The notes: generated from the sequence alone by a model not told the origin. 64,000 nt of DNA from Bacillota bacterium (GCA_023400055.1 JAEXFN010000008.1:60208-124207); one strand, 5' to 3'. Shown: positions 15,591-24,242, counted from the stretch's first letter. A program made the numbers and translations.

Positions 15591-16670
15591 ATGAAGATCC
15601 TTACGAAATATGTCATTAAAGAGATCCTGGGGCCGTTGTTCTTCGGTTTTTTTGCATTTACCAGCATCTTCGCCGGAGTCATCTTTTTGGAACTCTTGCG
15701 GAGTGCCGATAAATATCATTTTACTGTATTTTATATTATCAAGCTTTTGGTGTTGCGGATGCCCGAATATATGCTGCAAGCGGCGCCCATTGCGGTGTTG
15801 CTTGGGGCGCTACTGGGACTCGGCAATCTGACCAGCCACAGTGAGACCATTGCCATGCGCGCCGGCGGATTGACCTATGCTAAGTTGGCTTATCCGGTAG
15901 TTTTGATCGGGCTGGTGGTCAGTATCGGCGGCATTCTGCTCAATGAGTATGTGGTGCCCAACGCGCTCCGGACTTATGAAAGCATGAAGCAGAGCGCCAC
16001 GAAAGAAGTTTCATCGACCATTTATCATTTTTATAAGGATTTTTATGACGGCGATAATCTGAAAAAGTTAGTTTACGCCGATCGCTACGAACCAAAATCC
16101 AAAGAACTGTTTGGCGTTTCCATTCAGGAATTTGACCACGGGACCCTGACCCGGACCATCGAAGCGTCGAAAATGTACTGGAGAGGCCAGAATTGGTTTT
16201 TTAGTCAGGGCCGGATCTACGAATATTTTCCGGATAATTTTTATCCGATCATTGTGAAAAAAGGCCAAGTGAAATACGATTTAAGCCTTACGCCTTCGGA
16301 TATCGAACAGCTGAAGGATGATCCCGACAATAAGAGCATCTCCGAACTCAGCCAGTATATTAAGCGTTTTGCGCATCAGGGGAGCGAAAAGCGGGGTTTA
16401 TTGGTAGACTTGCACCTGAAATTTTCGATTCCGCTGGCCAGTCTAATTCTGGCATTGCTGGGAACGCCCTTGGCACTGCGGCCACAACGCCGCTCCAATG
16501 CCGCCGGTTTCGGGCTTTGTATTATTTTTATTTTAGTTTGGTATATCTTTATGGGACTTGGAACCTATATGGCCCGAAACGGAGTAATCTCGCCATTTGT
16601 CGGTGCTTGGCTTCCGAACTTTGTTTTGGCCGGTTATGGGGTTACGGTTTTCCGTACCGTAAAGAGTTAA
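15591..16670 (+). CDS. LptF/LptG family permease
   Basis: A 359-residue YjgP/YjgQ-family permease. Membrane helices occur near residues 12-35, 45-75, 95-120 and, after a periplasmic jellyroll region of about 150 residues, near 270-290, 300-325 and 335-355. LKYVIKEILGPLFFG-like and IPLASLILALLGTPLALR segments are family hallmarks. It forms the membrane part of the LPS extractor with LptB. Only one such gene is seen here, whereas proteobacteria have two, so it may act as a homodimer or the second copy lies elsewhere. The gene is probably co-transcribed with lptB and the DUF3084 gene. Confidence 0.92.
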   Translation: MKILTKYVIKEILGPLFFGFFAFTSIFAGVIFLELLRSADKYHFTVFYIIKLLVLRMPEYMLQAAPIAVLLGALLGLGNLTSHSETIAMRAGGLTYAKLAYPVVLIGLVVSIGGILLNEYVVPNALRTYESMKQSATKEVSSTIYHFYKDFYDGDNLKKLVYADRYEPKSKELFGVSIQEFDHGTLTRTIEASKMYWRGQNWFFSQGRIYEYFPDNFYPIIVKKGQVKYDLSLTPSDIEQLKDDPDNKSISELSQYIKRFAHQGSEKRGLLVDLHLKFSIPLASLILALLGTPLALRPQRRSNAAGFGLCIIFILVWYIFMGLGTYMARNGVISPFVGAWLPNFVLAGYGVTVFRTVKS

Positions 16671-16680
16671 GCGGGGTGAA

Positions 16681-17937
16681 ATGATGTTCGGTCTGGAGAT
16701 TGTTGCGGCAGTGGTAATATTCGGCGGCCTCCTCGCCTTGCTGGGAGACCGGGTCGGCATGAAAGTCGGCAAGAAAAGGCTCAGCATCTTCGGACTGCGC
16801 CCTAAATATACTTCGATGATCATTACGGTCTTAACCGGTTTTTTCATTGCCGGTCTGACATTATTGATTTTGACATTGATCTCCGGCTATGTCCGGAAAG
16901 CGCTTTTTGAATTGCAGACGATCGAACACAATCTGCAAGTGACGAATAACAAGGTCAAGACGCTGACCAGCCAAATCAAGTTGAAAGAGCAAGAATACCA
17001 AGCTTTGAGCATCAAAAACAGCGATTTGCACCGCAATCTGCAGATCGTCATAAAACAGCGTTTGCAAGTGGAAGAGCAATTGGAAAGCACCCAAACTCAA
17101 TATCAGCTTGCCGCGCGGACTTTGAAAAATGTGAAATCCAATCTCTCGAGCACCAGGGAAGAGCTGGAACTGGCCCAGAACCGGATGACCAGTTTAACCA
17201 AGATCAATAACGATCTAAAGGATCAGATGACCAGCCTCACGCTTCAAGAAGCTCGTCTGAACCAGCAAATCCAGAATCTGGAGGGTTGGCTGAAGAGCAT
17301 GGAAGATCAAAACCGGAACTATTTGGATAAGCCGATCATCTTTTACGTCGGGGAAATCCTGGTCGCCAAAGTCGTGGATCCCGGGATTGGCCCGGACCGG
17401 ATCTATACGGAAGCGATCGAACCTTTGCTAAAAGAGGCCAATGAAGTCGCCCTGAAGCGGGGCGGACAGATTCCCGGCAAATCCAATTATGCCTTGCGGG
17501 TCGCCCCCAAAAAATTGGCCGAGATTACTGCGCAGATGGCCGGGTTTACCAGTAAAACCGTGGTGCGGGTAGTCATCGAGAAAAATTCGGTGTCCGGCGA
17601 ACCGGTTACCGTAACTTTAGAGGTGTATCCCGATCAAGTTATTTTCAAGGAGGGCGAATCGATCGTCGATGCGACCTTGTCGAGCACCTCCAGCGAGTCG
17701 GAACTGCGGGATCAATTGTTAAGTCTGTTGATTTTAGCGAATAATAAGGCCATCGAAAAAGGAATTATCACCGATGGCCAGAATTTAAGAAATGTCGTTT
17801 CAATTTCGGAGATTGCCGCCACCATCAAGGCCATCCGGGATCAGAATTCTGCCAGTGTTACCGTAGCGGTGGCGGCGACCCATAATATTCGCTGCACCGA
17901 TCAGTTTCAGATTAAGTTTGTGCTTTTAAACAAATGA
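16681..17937 (+). CDS. DUF3084 domain-containing protein
   Basis: A 418-residue protein with two N-terminal membrane helices (residues 4-22 and about 45-68), a long coiled coil (about 75-220, rich in Leu, Gln, Glu and Lys) and a globular C-terminal domain. It matches the DUF3084 family found in cyanobacteria and diderm Firmicutes. It starts 10 bases after the LptF/G gene and overlaps the next gene by 4 bases (ATGA), so the three are translated as one operon. An envelope or division scaffolding role is plausible from topology only. Confidence 0.85.
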   Translation: MMFGLEIVAAVVIFGGLLALLGDRVGMKVGKKRLSIFGLRPKYTSMIITVLTGFFIAGLTLLILTLISGYVRKALFELQTIEHNLQVTNNKVKTLTSQIKLKEQEYQALSIKNSDLHRNLQIVIKQRLQVEEQLESTQTQYQLAARTLKNVKSNLSSTREELELAQNRMTSLTKINNDLKDQMTSLTLQEARLNQQIQNLEGWLKSMEDQNRNYLDKPIIFYVGEILVAKVVDPGIGPDRIYTEAIEPLLKEANEVALKRGGQIPGKSNYALRVAPKKLAEITAQMAGFTSKTVVRVVIEKNSVSGEPVTVTLEVYPDQVIFKEGESIVDATLSSTSSESELRDQLLSLLILANNKAIEKGIITDGQNLRNVVSISEIAATIKAIRDQNSASVTVAVAATHNIRCTDQFQIKFVLLNK

Positions 17938-18359
17938 CGAGGACACAACCGTTGGGAACTTTGATTTTGGCGATCGATCCCGGTAGCCAAAAATGCGGAT
18001 TGGCCGTGGTCGACGAAGCGGCGCGGATTTTGCGAAAGGGAATTATTCATTCCGAGGCGCTACTCGACGAGGTCCAGCAAGTTTTAGAGCAATACCCGAT
18101 AGCCGTGATCATCTTGGGCGATCGAACCACCAGCAAGCGGGTTTATGAGCTTTTAAAGCCGTTCGGCAAGGATATTTGCCTGGTCGACGAAGATCGCTCC
18201 AGCATGGAGGGCCGCCAACGTTATCTGCGGGAAAATAGCAAAGGATGGGCCAGACTGCTTCCCATCGGCCTACGCGTCCCGGACCGGCCCTTCGATGACT
18301 ATGTGGCGGTAATTTTGGCGGAACGCTTCCTAGCGAGGCAAAATTGCGATAAAATATAG
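17934..18359 (+). CDS. YqgF/RuvX-like RNase H-fold protein
   Basis: A 141-residue protein of the RNase H-fold YqgF/RuvC-like group. ILAIDPGSQKCGLAVVD (residues 10-26) holds the first catalytic Asp of the fold, VIILGDRTTSK is the second core strand and DDYVAVILAERFL carries the C-terminal acidic residues. It is not the standard RuvX, which is usually elsewhere; this version accompanies DUF3084 genes. It may be a nuclease acting on RNA or Holliday junctions, unproven. ATG overlaps the previous stop as ATGA, so it is translationally coupled. Confidence 0.75.
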   Translation: MTRTQPLGTLILAIDPGSQKCGLAVVDEAARILRKGIIHSEALLDEVQQVLEQYPIAVIILGDRTTSKRVYELLKPFGKDICLVDEDRSSMEGRQRYLRENSKGWARLLPIGLRVPDRPFDDYVAVILAERFLARQNCDKI

Positions 18360-18462
18360 CTAGAGATGTTCGCGGTCGGAGTGATCGAAAGGTTGGACCG
18401 GGCGATCGGTGTCCGACGGAGTTTCTGATGTCGAAGATTGACCCGATGGAGATGGAGTTATT

Positions 18463-19845
18463 ATGTGGTATGCGCGATTTCGAAAGTTGCTGGGGGTCGT
18501 CATTGTCCTTTTGCTGCTGGCGGGAACGGTATGGGCCGACAGTCCGGTGGTGCTTGTGCCGACGGGCAGTTGGATCTATGCCGAGCTTTCGACGCTGGTG
18601 AAGGAGGGTTATATCGACAATTACCCGGATAGCTGGGTCAAATCGGGAAACACTTTATCGCGGTTTGAAGTCGCTTATTACATAAAACAACTCCTAGACA
18701 AACAATTAGTAAACATATCCGGCGATAGCCTCGCTAAGCTGTCAGCCCCGGCCGCCAATTCATTACAGCGCTTGGTCGCCGAATTTGAGGGGGAATTGGT
18801 CGATCTTGGCTTGAAAATCACGGATATCGATAGCATCAGCCCGCAATTGGCGAAACCCAAAGCGGATTCCGACGGTTATATGGACCTGGATCAAGTGTTG
18901 ACTCACCAGAACAAGCCGGCGGCCCTGGACGAGTCGTATTATTACTATGGCCAATATTATTGGGAGCTGGAGAAGAAATCTTTCTTATTCCTTCCCAGCG
19001 TTTATCTGCAAGCGGATGATATCGGACTGCTGGAAAGCAGCTTAGACGCGGTCAACGTGGTTTACCAGCCGTCGTTCACCGCCGAATCGTCCTTTCTGGT
19101 CGTTAAAGGCAATCTGCCCGCCATGGAGAGCGGCCCGGTTTCCGGTTATTACCTGTTTCCCTTGGAAATGAAGACCGTCTCCGGTATCCTCGATCGCGTT
19201 TCCAACACGGCCTTAAATAAGCAGGTTTTGGTAATGCTCGACGAGGTCAATCAGATCAAACAGATTGAGCGATTGTGGCGTTTCCCGGGCCCGTTATCAT
19301 TGACGGGATACCGCCGGTTGAATACGAATTTTAATGCCAGGCCGTTGCTGGGCAACTTGAGCCAGGGATTAAAAGTAGGTGGACTTTTGGTCTATTCCAA
19401 TAATCCCGCCGGGAGGACGACCATTGAGCCGAGTAACTTCGGTTTTCCCTTTTATAATCCGCACACCGTGGATTTGGATACCATCGATCGCAATGATCTG
19501 CAGGCGCTCCAGATCAAGATTAACGGTTCGTTTGCTCTATCGCCGCAAGCTTCGGTCAACGGCGGGTTGGATCTGCTGTATCGGGATATCAATCTGGGCT
19601 TTGAAGGCCCCTGGCCGTCCAATACCAAAGCCAGCGCCAGCCTGCAGTATCAATTGAACGATTATTTGACGGTCTTGGCGTATCAATCATTCGTCAACTC
19701 GCAACCCAAGAATCAACTGCTGGGTACGACTTCGATCGGGGTTGAATACAACAAGTGGATGACCTTATGGTTGGCCTATCAATATCTGAATTTTGAAGAC
19801 CAAGCCAATCCGACGGTCACGGGCGCTTTATCCATTCGTTTTTAG
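18463..19845 (+). CDS. SLH-domain outer membrane beta-barrel protein (OmpM-like)
   Basis: A 460-residue exported protein. A signal peptide (about 1-25, ending in VWA) is followed by an SLH-like motif (residues 32-75: WIYAELSTLVKEGYID, LSRFEVAYYIKQLL), a helical region and, from about 170 on, alternating beta strands. The last residue is Phe in the sequence TVTGALSIRF, the classic outer-membrane beta-signal. In OmpM proteins of Negativicutes an SLH domain binds cell wall polymer and tethers the outer membrane. The same architecture and neighbourhood here support that role. Whether it is a porin cannot be told. Confidence 0.78.
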   Translation: MWYARFRKLLGVVIVLLLLAGTVWADSPVVLVPTGSWIYAELSTLVKEGYIDNYPDSWVKSGNTLSRFEVAYYIKQLLDKQLVNISGDSLAKLSAPAANSLQRLVAEFEGELVDLGLKITDIDSISPQLAKPKADSDGYMDLDQVLTHQNKPAALDESYYYYGQYYWELEKKSFLFLPSVYLQADDIGLLESSLDAVNVVYQPSFTAESSFLVVKGNLPAMESGPVSGYYLFPLEMKTVSGILDRVSNTALNKQVLVMLDEVNQIKQIERLWRFPGPLSLTGYRRLNTNFNARPLLGNLSQGLKVGGLLVYSNNPAGRTTIEPSNFGFPFYNPHTVDLDTIDRNDLQALQIKINGSFALSPQASVNGGLDLLYRDINLGFEGPWPSNTKASASLQYQLNDYLTVLAYQSFVNSQPKNQLLGTTSIGVEYNKWMTLWLAYQYLNFEDQANPTVTGALSIRF

Positions 19846-20039
19846 AAGCGTTGTGATAAACCTCGACCTTCAAATGAAGTTTACCATAATACTTTTAGAA
19901 ACTATAAGGTAGAGTTTTTCGTTCATATAAGAGACGATCTCAAAAAGATTTTTACTGACTTGAACCTGGCTTTTTTGAGTTATTTCGGACGCTCCGGTCC
20001 TGCGCGGAGCTTATCCCACGGTTTTTAGGAGGCTGAACG

Positions 20040-20975
20040 ATGCGCCGTTCTTTTTGGAGCCTGCTTTGGCTGTTCTTCGCGGCCGCCCTTTTCGTTCCGG
20101 CGGTCCGGGCGGAAGAGGCGGCTCAGAATCCGCAGAATCCGATCCAGTGGTTGAATGAGCTGGAAGAGACAGTTTTGGGCAGGGTTCAGCCGGGCAGTCT
20201 GGTGGAGCGTTTAAACCAGTTCGAACAGACCGTGACCGGGAAAAACCGGGACGACAGTCTGGTGGAAAGGCTCACCCATTTGGATACGGTGATTTTTGCC
20301 AATCAACCGCAGGACATTTGTTTATTATATAAGACACAAGCCTTGGAATGGGTTTTATTTAAAGAAGTGAAGGCCGGCTCGTTGCAGAGCCGCCTGGAGC
20401 AATTGGAGCAACTCATCTTCGGCCGGGCCTACACCGGGCCGATGACCAAGCGGCTGGAAAAACTGATCAATCAGGTTTTTCCCGGCGGAGCGGTCGAGGG
20501 CCGCTGGATCAGCGTGCCGGAAGGGCTCTTGGTCAAGGTGCGCTTGCTGGATACGCTCAGTTCCAAACAGAATCAATCCGGCGATACTTTTCGTTACGAG
20601 GTCGCCGAGACGGTACGCTATAACAACGCCATCATTCTGCCGCAGGGAAGCCGGGGCATCGGCCAATTGCAACAGATTAAACGCCCGGGCAATCTGGGGC
20701 GGGATGCCATCTTAAAATTTGATTTCCGGCAGCTCCGGGCCTTGGATGGCACGCTGGTGGAACTGGTTTACGGCGCCAAAGCCTCCGAGATGAATGCCTC
20801 CCATACCCGGGCGGTCGGCATCAGCACCGCCGGGATATGGGCCTTTGGGCCGGGCGGCATCCTCTTCGGAATGGCCATTAAGGGCCGGGAGAGAGTCATC
20901 GAGGAAGGCACGGAGTTTTATGTCCAGATTGCGGAGCCGATTCGCGTTTATACACTCACTGATGACCGGGGGTAA
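20040..20975 (+). CDS. Exported protein with four internal repeats
   Basis: A 311-residue protein with a signal peptide (residues 1-24, PAVRA cleavage). The N-terminal half holds four copies of a 35-45 residue motif of the form L-E-x2-V-x-G-x4-GSL-x2-RL-x2-LE (WLNELEETVLG, RLNQFEQTVTG, LEWVLFKEV, RLEQLEQLIFG). The C-terminal half is beta-rich and contains a glycine-rich segment near 255-270 (AGIWAFGPGGILFG). I do not know a function. It lies between the SLH protein and LptD and overlaps closely with the LptD reading frame, suggesting an envelope role. GGAGG precedes ATG 20040. Confidence 0.72.
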   Translation: MRRSFWSLLWLFFAAALFVPAVRAEEAAQNPQNPIQWLNELEETVLGRVQPGSLVERLNQFEQTVTGKNRDDSLVERLTHLDTVIFANQPQDICLLYKTQALEWVLFKEVKAGSLQSRLEQLEQLIFGRAYTGPMTKRLEKLINQVFPGGAVEGRWISVPEGLLVKVRLLDTLSSKQNQSGDTFRYEVAETVRYNNAIILPQGSRGIGQLQQIKRPGNLGRDAILKFDFRQLRALDGTLVELVYGAKASEMNASHTRAVGISTAGIWAFGPGGILFGMAIKGRERVIEEGTEFYVQIAEPIRVYTLTDDRG

Positions 20976-20983
20976 GGACAATC

Positions 20984-22444
20984 ATCAATCGACGTTTAAA
21001 TATTGGAGTATGGGTTCTCCTGGTTGTGGGACTGGCCGTCTTGAAAACGGCCGCGCCCGTGGCCGCCGCTACCGCGCCGAAGGCTACCGAGGTCAGAATC
21101 GAATCGGCGGGGCACTTTGATTACGACCTGAATTCCAAGGTCACCACGGCTTCGGATAAAGTGAAGATGTCCAGCGGCGACGTGGTCGTCGAGGCGGATC
21201 AACTGGTGCATGATGGAAACTCTGAGGTCGTCAAGGCCACCGGCCATATCCGTTTGACCAACGGCGAAATGACCATTACCGCGGATAAGCTGGTTTATAA
21301 CAACGCCACCGGCCAGGCGGAGGCCTCCGGAGCGGTAACGTTGCATACGCCGGAGGGCGATTATCAGACCGAGACCATCACTTACAACTCGCGGACCGCT
21401 TCCGGCAAGATGGATCAGTTTAGCGGGCGGATTCCCGGCGGGGACCGGGATTACCGGGTCACCGGCCAGGCGGCGGTGACCACCCCGACGAGTACCGCGG
21501 TGACCGGGGCGACCCTGACCCGCTGCCCGCTCCCCAACCCGGAGTACCAGTTATCCGCGAAACTGATTCAAGTCGATGACCAGAAAGTCCATCTGGAGAA
21601 GGTGGTGGTGCGGGTCAAGGGGATTCCGGTGTTTTATTTTCCGAGTTTGACATTGAACCGGAATGAGAAACGCCCGCCGCGTTTCGGGTTTGATTATGAT
21701 CATGACGACGGGATGAAGTTGAATTACGAATATACCACGCCCCGCACCGAACATCTGGAATGGCGGTTTCACGGCCAGCTGACCACCAGGGGCGATTCCA
21801 CCATCGACGCCGGTTTTCGCAATCTTTGGGACAACTTCACCCACCAAATGGATTTCGAGTACAATACGAACGGGTACTTGACCCTGGCGGATCAAGTGGA
21901 TTACGAAACGCCTACTTTTTCGTTTGTGGCGGATGGTTCCCGGGATTTTTCGGATGAAGCCACTCAGAAGTGGGGCCTGGCGGTGACCCGCAAGTATTGG
22001 GATACGCCGGCCGGCCGCTTGCAACTGGGATTCATGGCGCGCAACATCACGACCTCCACGAGCGGGGAAAAAATCAACGGCACCTATGGCGGCTACCGGT
22101 TCGACTATAGTCCGGTACCCAATTTGACCGTTGGCTTGCTGCATTTGGCCGATCTCAGCTCGGCCAGCCGGGAACAATGGTCTTATCTGGAAGAGCAGTA
22201 TTTGGTGAAGGATTACAAGTACAAGCTCGGCGACAATTTTATCTATAATTTCAGTTTTCCGCTGAACGATCAATATAGCTTGGGAACGGACGGCGTGTAT
22301 AATTTCAATCATTTCGGCCCCGATAAAAATGATTGGGTCCGCCAGGTTTACAGCATAACGCATGAGACCTGCTGCCTGTCCACTTCGTTGGGGTGGAACG
22401 TCGCCGATCATTCCCTGGAACTGCGTTGGCGGCTTAAGTTCTAA
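20984..22444 (+). CDS. lptD: Short LptD-like outer membrane LPS assembly protein
   Basis: OstA-type N-terminal jellyroll (about residues 40-200: VVEADQLVHDGNSEVVKATG, ITADKLVYNNATGQAEASG) followed by a beta-barrel region ending in LELRWRLKF with a terminal Phe. At about 487 residues it is far shorter than the ~780 of E. coli LptD. A single Cys in the TRCPLPNPEYQLSA motif and an adjacent CC in HETCCLSTSLGW match the positions of the LptD disulfide cysteines. A signal peptide is encoded by codons 20984-21070 but has no ATG, GTG or TTG ahead of it; ATC 20984 after TAAGGA may be the start. GTG 21026 would cut the signal in half. Confidence 0.8.
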   Translation: MNRRLNIGVWVLLVVGLAVLKTAAPVAAATAPKATEVRIESAGHFDYDLNSKVTTASDKVKMSSGDVVVEADQLVHDGNSEVVKATGHIRLTNGEMTITADKLVYNNATGQAEASGAVTLHTPEGDYQTETITYNSRTASGKMDQFSGRIPGGDRDYRVTGQAAVTTPTSTAVTGATLTRCPLPNPEYQLSAKLIQVDDQKVHLEKVVVRVKGIPVFYFPSLTLNRNEKRPPRFGFDYDHDDGMKLNYEYTTPRTEHLEWRFHGQLTTRGDSTIDAGFRNLWDNFTHQMDFEYNTNGYLTLADQVDYETPTFSFVADGSRDFSDEATQKWGLAVTRKYWDTPAGRLQLGFMARNITTSTSGEKINGTYGGYRFDYSPVPNLTVGLLHLADLSSASREQWSYLEEQYLVKDYKYKLGDNFIYNFSFPLNDQYSLGTDGVYNFNHFGPDKNDWVRQVYSITHETCCLSTSLGWNVADHSLELRWRLKF

Positions 22445-22489
22445 ACACGTTTCTTACGGGTAGGTGGGTTGAGTCGAATGGAAAGCATG

Positions 22490-22513
22490 AAGCGGGCGTT
22501 TCGCCCGCTTTTG
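22490..22513 (+). terminator. Rho-independent terminator after LptD
   Basis: AAGCGGGCG (22490-22498) pairs with CGCCCGCTT (22502-22510) across TTT and is followed by T-rich sequence. It closes the envelope block. Confidence 0.85.
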
Positions 22514-22608
22514 ATTTTGGTCGCCCCGACGTTCCGCCTCCTTCCGAGTCATGCGAAATACCAATGGCTTCTTGGGAAGATCCATCCGCAATGATTCAAG
22601 CCATCGCT

Positions 22609-22857
22609 TTAGTTATTGAAGATCTTCTTTTAATTACTGAACATCTTCTTTCAGTTAGGGAAGATGTTCGTTTTGTTACGGAAAATGATTATTCAGTTAC
22701 GGAAGATGTCCGTTTAGTAACTGAATATGCTCATTCAGTTACTGCGCATGTTCATTCAGTCACTGAGGATGCTTTTTCAGTGACTGAAGGTGCTTGCTCG
22801 GTCACTGTGCCTGCTTTCTGGGTTACCGGACACGCTCGCTTAGCCGCTGAAAATGGG
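22609..22857 (+). repeat. 21-bp palindromic repeat array, locus 2
   Basis: About twelve tandem 21-base units with the core TCAGTTACTGAA and spacers such as GATGTTCAT or GATGCTTTT. The period stays exact while individual bases drift. In this orientation the array is open over 22564-22878 and would give a heptapeptide repeat (SVTEDVR, LVTEYAH, SVTEDAF), but no ribosome site precedes it and the same array at locus 1 has stops, so I treat it as a DNA repeat. It follows the LptD terminator. Confidence 0.82.
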
Positions 22858-22928
22858 CTGGATTGCGATTTCAAATAATGGCATTGTTTAAAGAGGGAAC
22901 GGCCCATTTTTCCGGTATTTTACTAATA

Positions 22929-22959
22929 AACCTTTCATCGTTTTTGATGGAAGGTTTTT
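22929..22959 (+). terminator. Hairpin with T-run before the methyltransferase
   Basis: AACCTTTCATC pairs with GATGGAAGGTT (one G-T wobble) and is followed by TTTTT. A-rich sequence on the other side allows bidirectional function. It argues against starting the methyltransferase at TTG 22958. Confidence 0.7.
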
Positions 22960-23023
22960 GGCTGGGTTGGGGCATGCTATAGCAACGGGTTATCGCAAAT
23001 TCGGAAACTGGGGAGTAAGGCGC

Positions 23024-23863
23024 TTGGAAAACCGGCTCAATGATTTGAATGGAGCGCAATGGCTCTATTGGACCAATACGGTATATGAAACGAATTTTCC
23101 GCCCGACCGGACCTTTCGGCGGCGCAAGGCGCATGGCGCCATGAAACCCCCGGAATTGATGGCCGAGATCATCGCGTTTTTTACCAAAACGGGCGAGGTG
23201 GTGCTCGACCCTTTCGCCGGCGTGGGGGGCACGCTCATCGGAGCGGGATTGACCGGCCGACGGGCGGTGGGAATCGAGCTCAACCCGGAATGGGTCAAGG
23301 TTTACCAGCAATTGCAGCAGGAATTCCGGGAGTACGAAGGCGCGGCGGTGCCGGCTGTCGTCGGTCCGGAGCAGGGCCAGGGCCGGGCGTTCGACGGCGA
23401 ACTGATCTTGGGGGATTGCCTGGCGGAGATGGCGCGCTTTGGCGATGAATCCTTCGCGGCGATCATCACCGACCCGCCTTACGGCTGCCATCATCGGCCG
23501 AGCGGATTTCAGGCGGAAACCAATTTCAACATGTTCTCCGGCGATCCGGCCGATTTCGGCAACAGCGCCTCTTACGAGGATTACCTGCAAAAGATCCGCC
23601 GCTTTGGCGCGGAAGCGTTGCGCATTCTGCAACCCCAACGCTATCTGGTGCTGCTCATCGGCGATCGTTATCATCAGGGAGAGTATCTGCCGCTCGGGAC
23701 GATGGTCGCCGAGACGCTGCGGACGGTCGGCTTTCAATGGAAGGGGATCCGGATTTGGTGGAACAAAGCCACCCAACGGCCCCTGAAGCCCTATGCCGTC
23801 AAAAATTGTTTCGTCCCCAACATCACTCACCAGAATATCTTAATCCTGCGCAAAGAGAAATGA
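23024..23863 (+). CDS. DNA adenine/cytosine-N4 methyltransferase (orphan)
   Basis: An N4/N6-type DNA methyltransferase. The SAM-binding motif DPFAGVGGTLIGAG comes first and the catalytic DPPYG motif (IITDPPYG) follows about 85 residues later, giving the motif order I then IV. The N-terminal LNDLNGAQWLYWTN region and the C-terminal FVPNITHQNILILRK resemble site-specific methylases. No restriction endonuclease is adjacent, so it may be a solitary regulatory methylase. I prefer TTG 23024, preceded by GGGAG; the frame is open from TTG 22958, inside the preceding terminator. Target sequence is unknown. Confidence 0.82.
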   Translation: MENRLNDLNGAQWLYWTNTVYETNFPPDRTFRRRKAHGAMKPPELMAEIIAFFTKTGEVVLDPFAGVGGTLIGAGLTGRRAVGIELNPEWVKVYQQLQQEFREYEGAAVPAVVGPEQGQGRAFDGELILGDCLAEMARFGDESFAAIITDPPYGCHHRPSGFQAETNFNMFSGDPADFGNSASYEDYLQKIRRFGAEALRILQPQRYLVLLIGDRYHQGEYLPLGTMVAETLRTVGFQWKGIRIWWNKATQRPLKPYAVKNCFVPNITHQNILILRKEK

Positions 23864-23899
23864 TGGCAAGGGTGGCAAGGATAATTTTATAGTTTACCC

Positions 23900-23928
23900 T
23901 TGGCAAACGCCCGGTAACATGGTATAAT
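23900..23928 (+). promoter_or_regulatory. Sigma-A promoter before small ORF and tRNA-Ala
   Basis: TTGGCA (23900-23905), 17-base spacer, TATAAT (23923-23928). It lies 56 bases before the small gene at 23984 and can also drive tRNA-Ala and the SCIFF gene. Confidence 0.75.
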
Positions 23929-23983
23929 AACTACGCAACTGAAGACAGCCATCTAGACGATTCCGTGTTCTGAGGTGGTTAAG

Positions 23984-24160
23984 ATGGTCTTTAAGCTTTC
24001 TTTGGCAGAAGTTCATCAAGTGTGCGATTCCTGTGGACAGTATGTGAAAGATAGTGAGAGTTGCCAGGATAACAACGGTGAAGTGAAGCAGGTGAAAACC
24101 TTGCGCCGTTGTCCAAAATGGGACGCGCATTATGGCAGTCCCTGTATCCTTCAGGGGTAG
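23984..24160 (+). CDS. Small cysteine-containing hypothetical protein
   Basis: A 58-residue ORF starting at ATG 23984 (MVFKLSLAEVHQ) after GAGGTGG, or at GTG 23975. It has a CDSCG pair near the N-terminus and three more cysteines. It follows a good promoter and ends only 6 bases before tRNA-Ala. No family is recognised. The cysteine spacing could bind a metal, but the ORF may also be chance sequence in the tRNA leader, so I am only moderately confident that it is translated. Confidence 0.42.
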   Translation: MVFKLSLAEVHQVCDSCGQYVKDSESCQDNNGEVKQVKTLRRCPKWDAHYGSPCILQG

Positions 24161-24166
24161 CAGTAG

Positions 24167-24242
24167 GGGCCCGTGGCTCAGTTGGGAGAGCGCTGCGTTC
24201 GCATCGCAGAGGTCGAGGGTTCGAATCCCTTCGGGTCCACCA
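24167..24242 (+). tRNA. tRNA-Ala (anticodon CGC)
   Basis: A full cloverleaf: acceptor GGGCCCG pairs with CGGGTCC, D-arm GCTC/GAGC, anticodon stem CTGCG/CGCAG with loop TTCGCAT (anticodon CGC, reads GCG), T-arm GAGGG-TTCGAAT-CCCTT, discriminator A and encoded CCA. The G3-U70 wobble pair that marks alanine identity is present. Confidence 0.95.
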
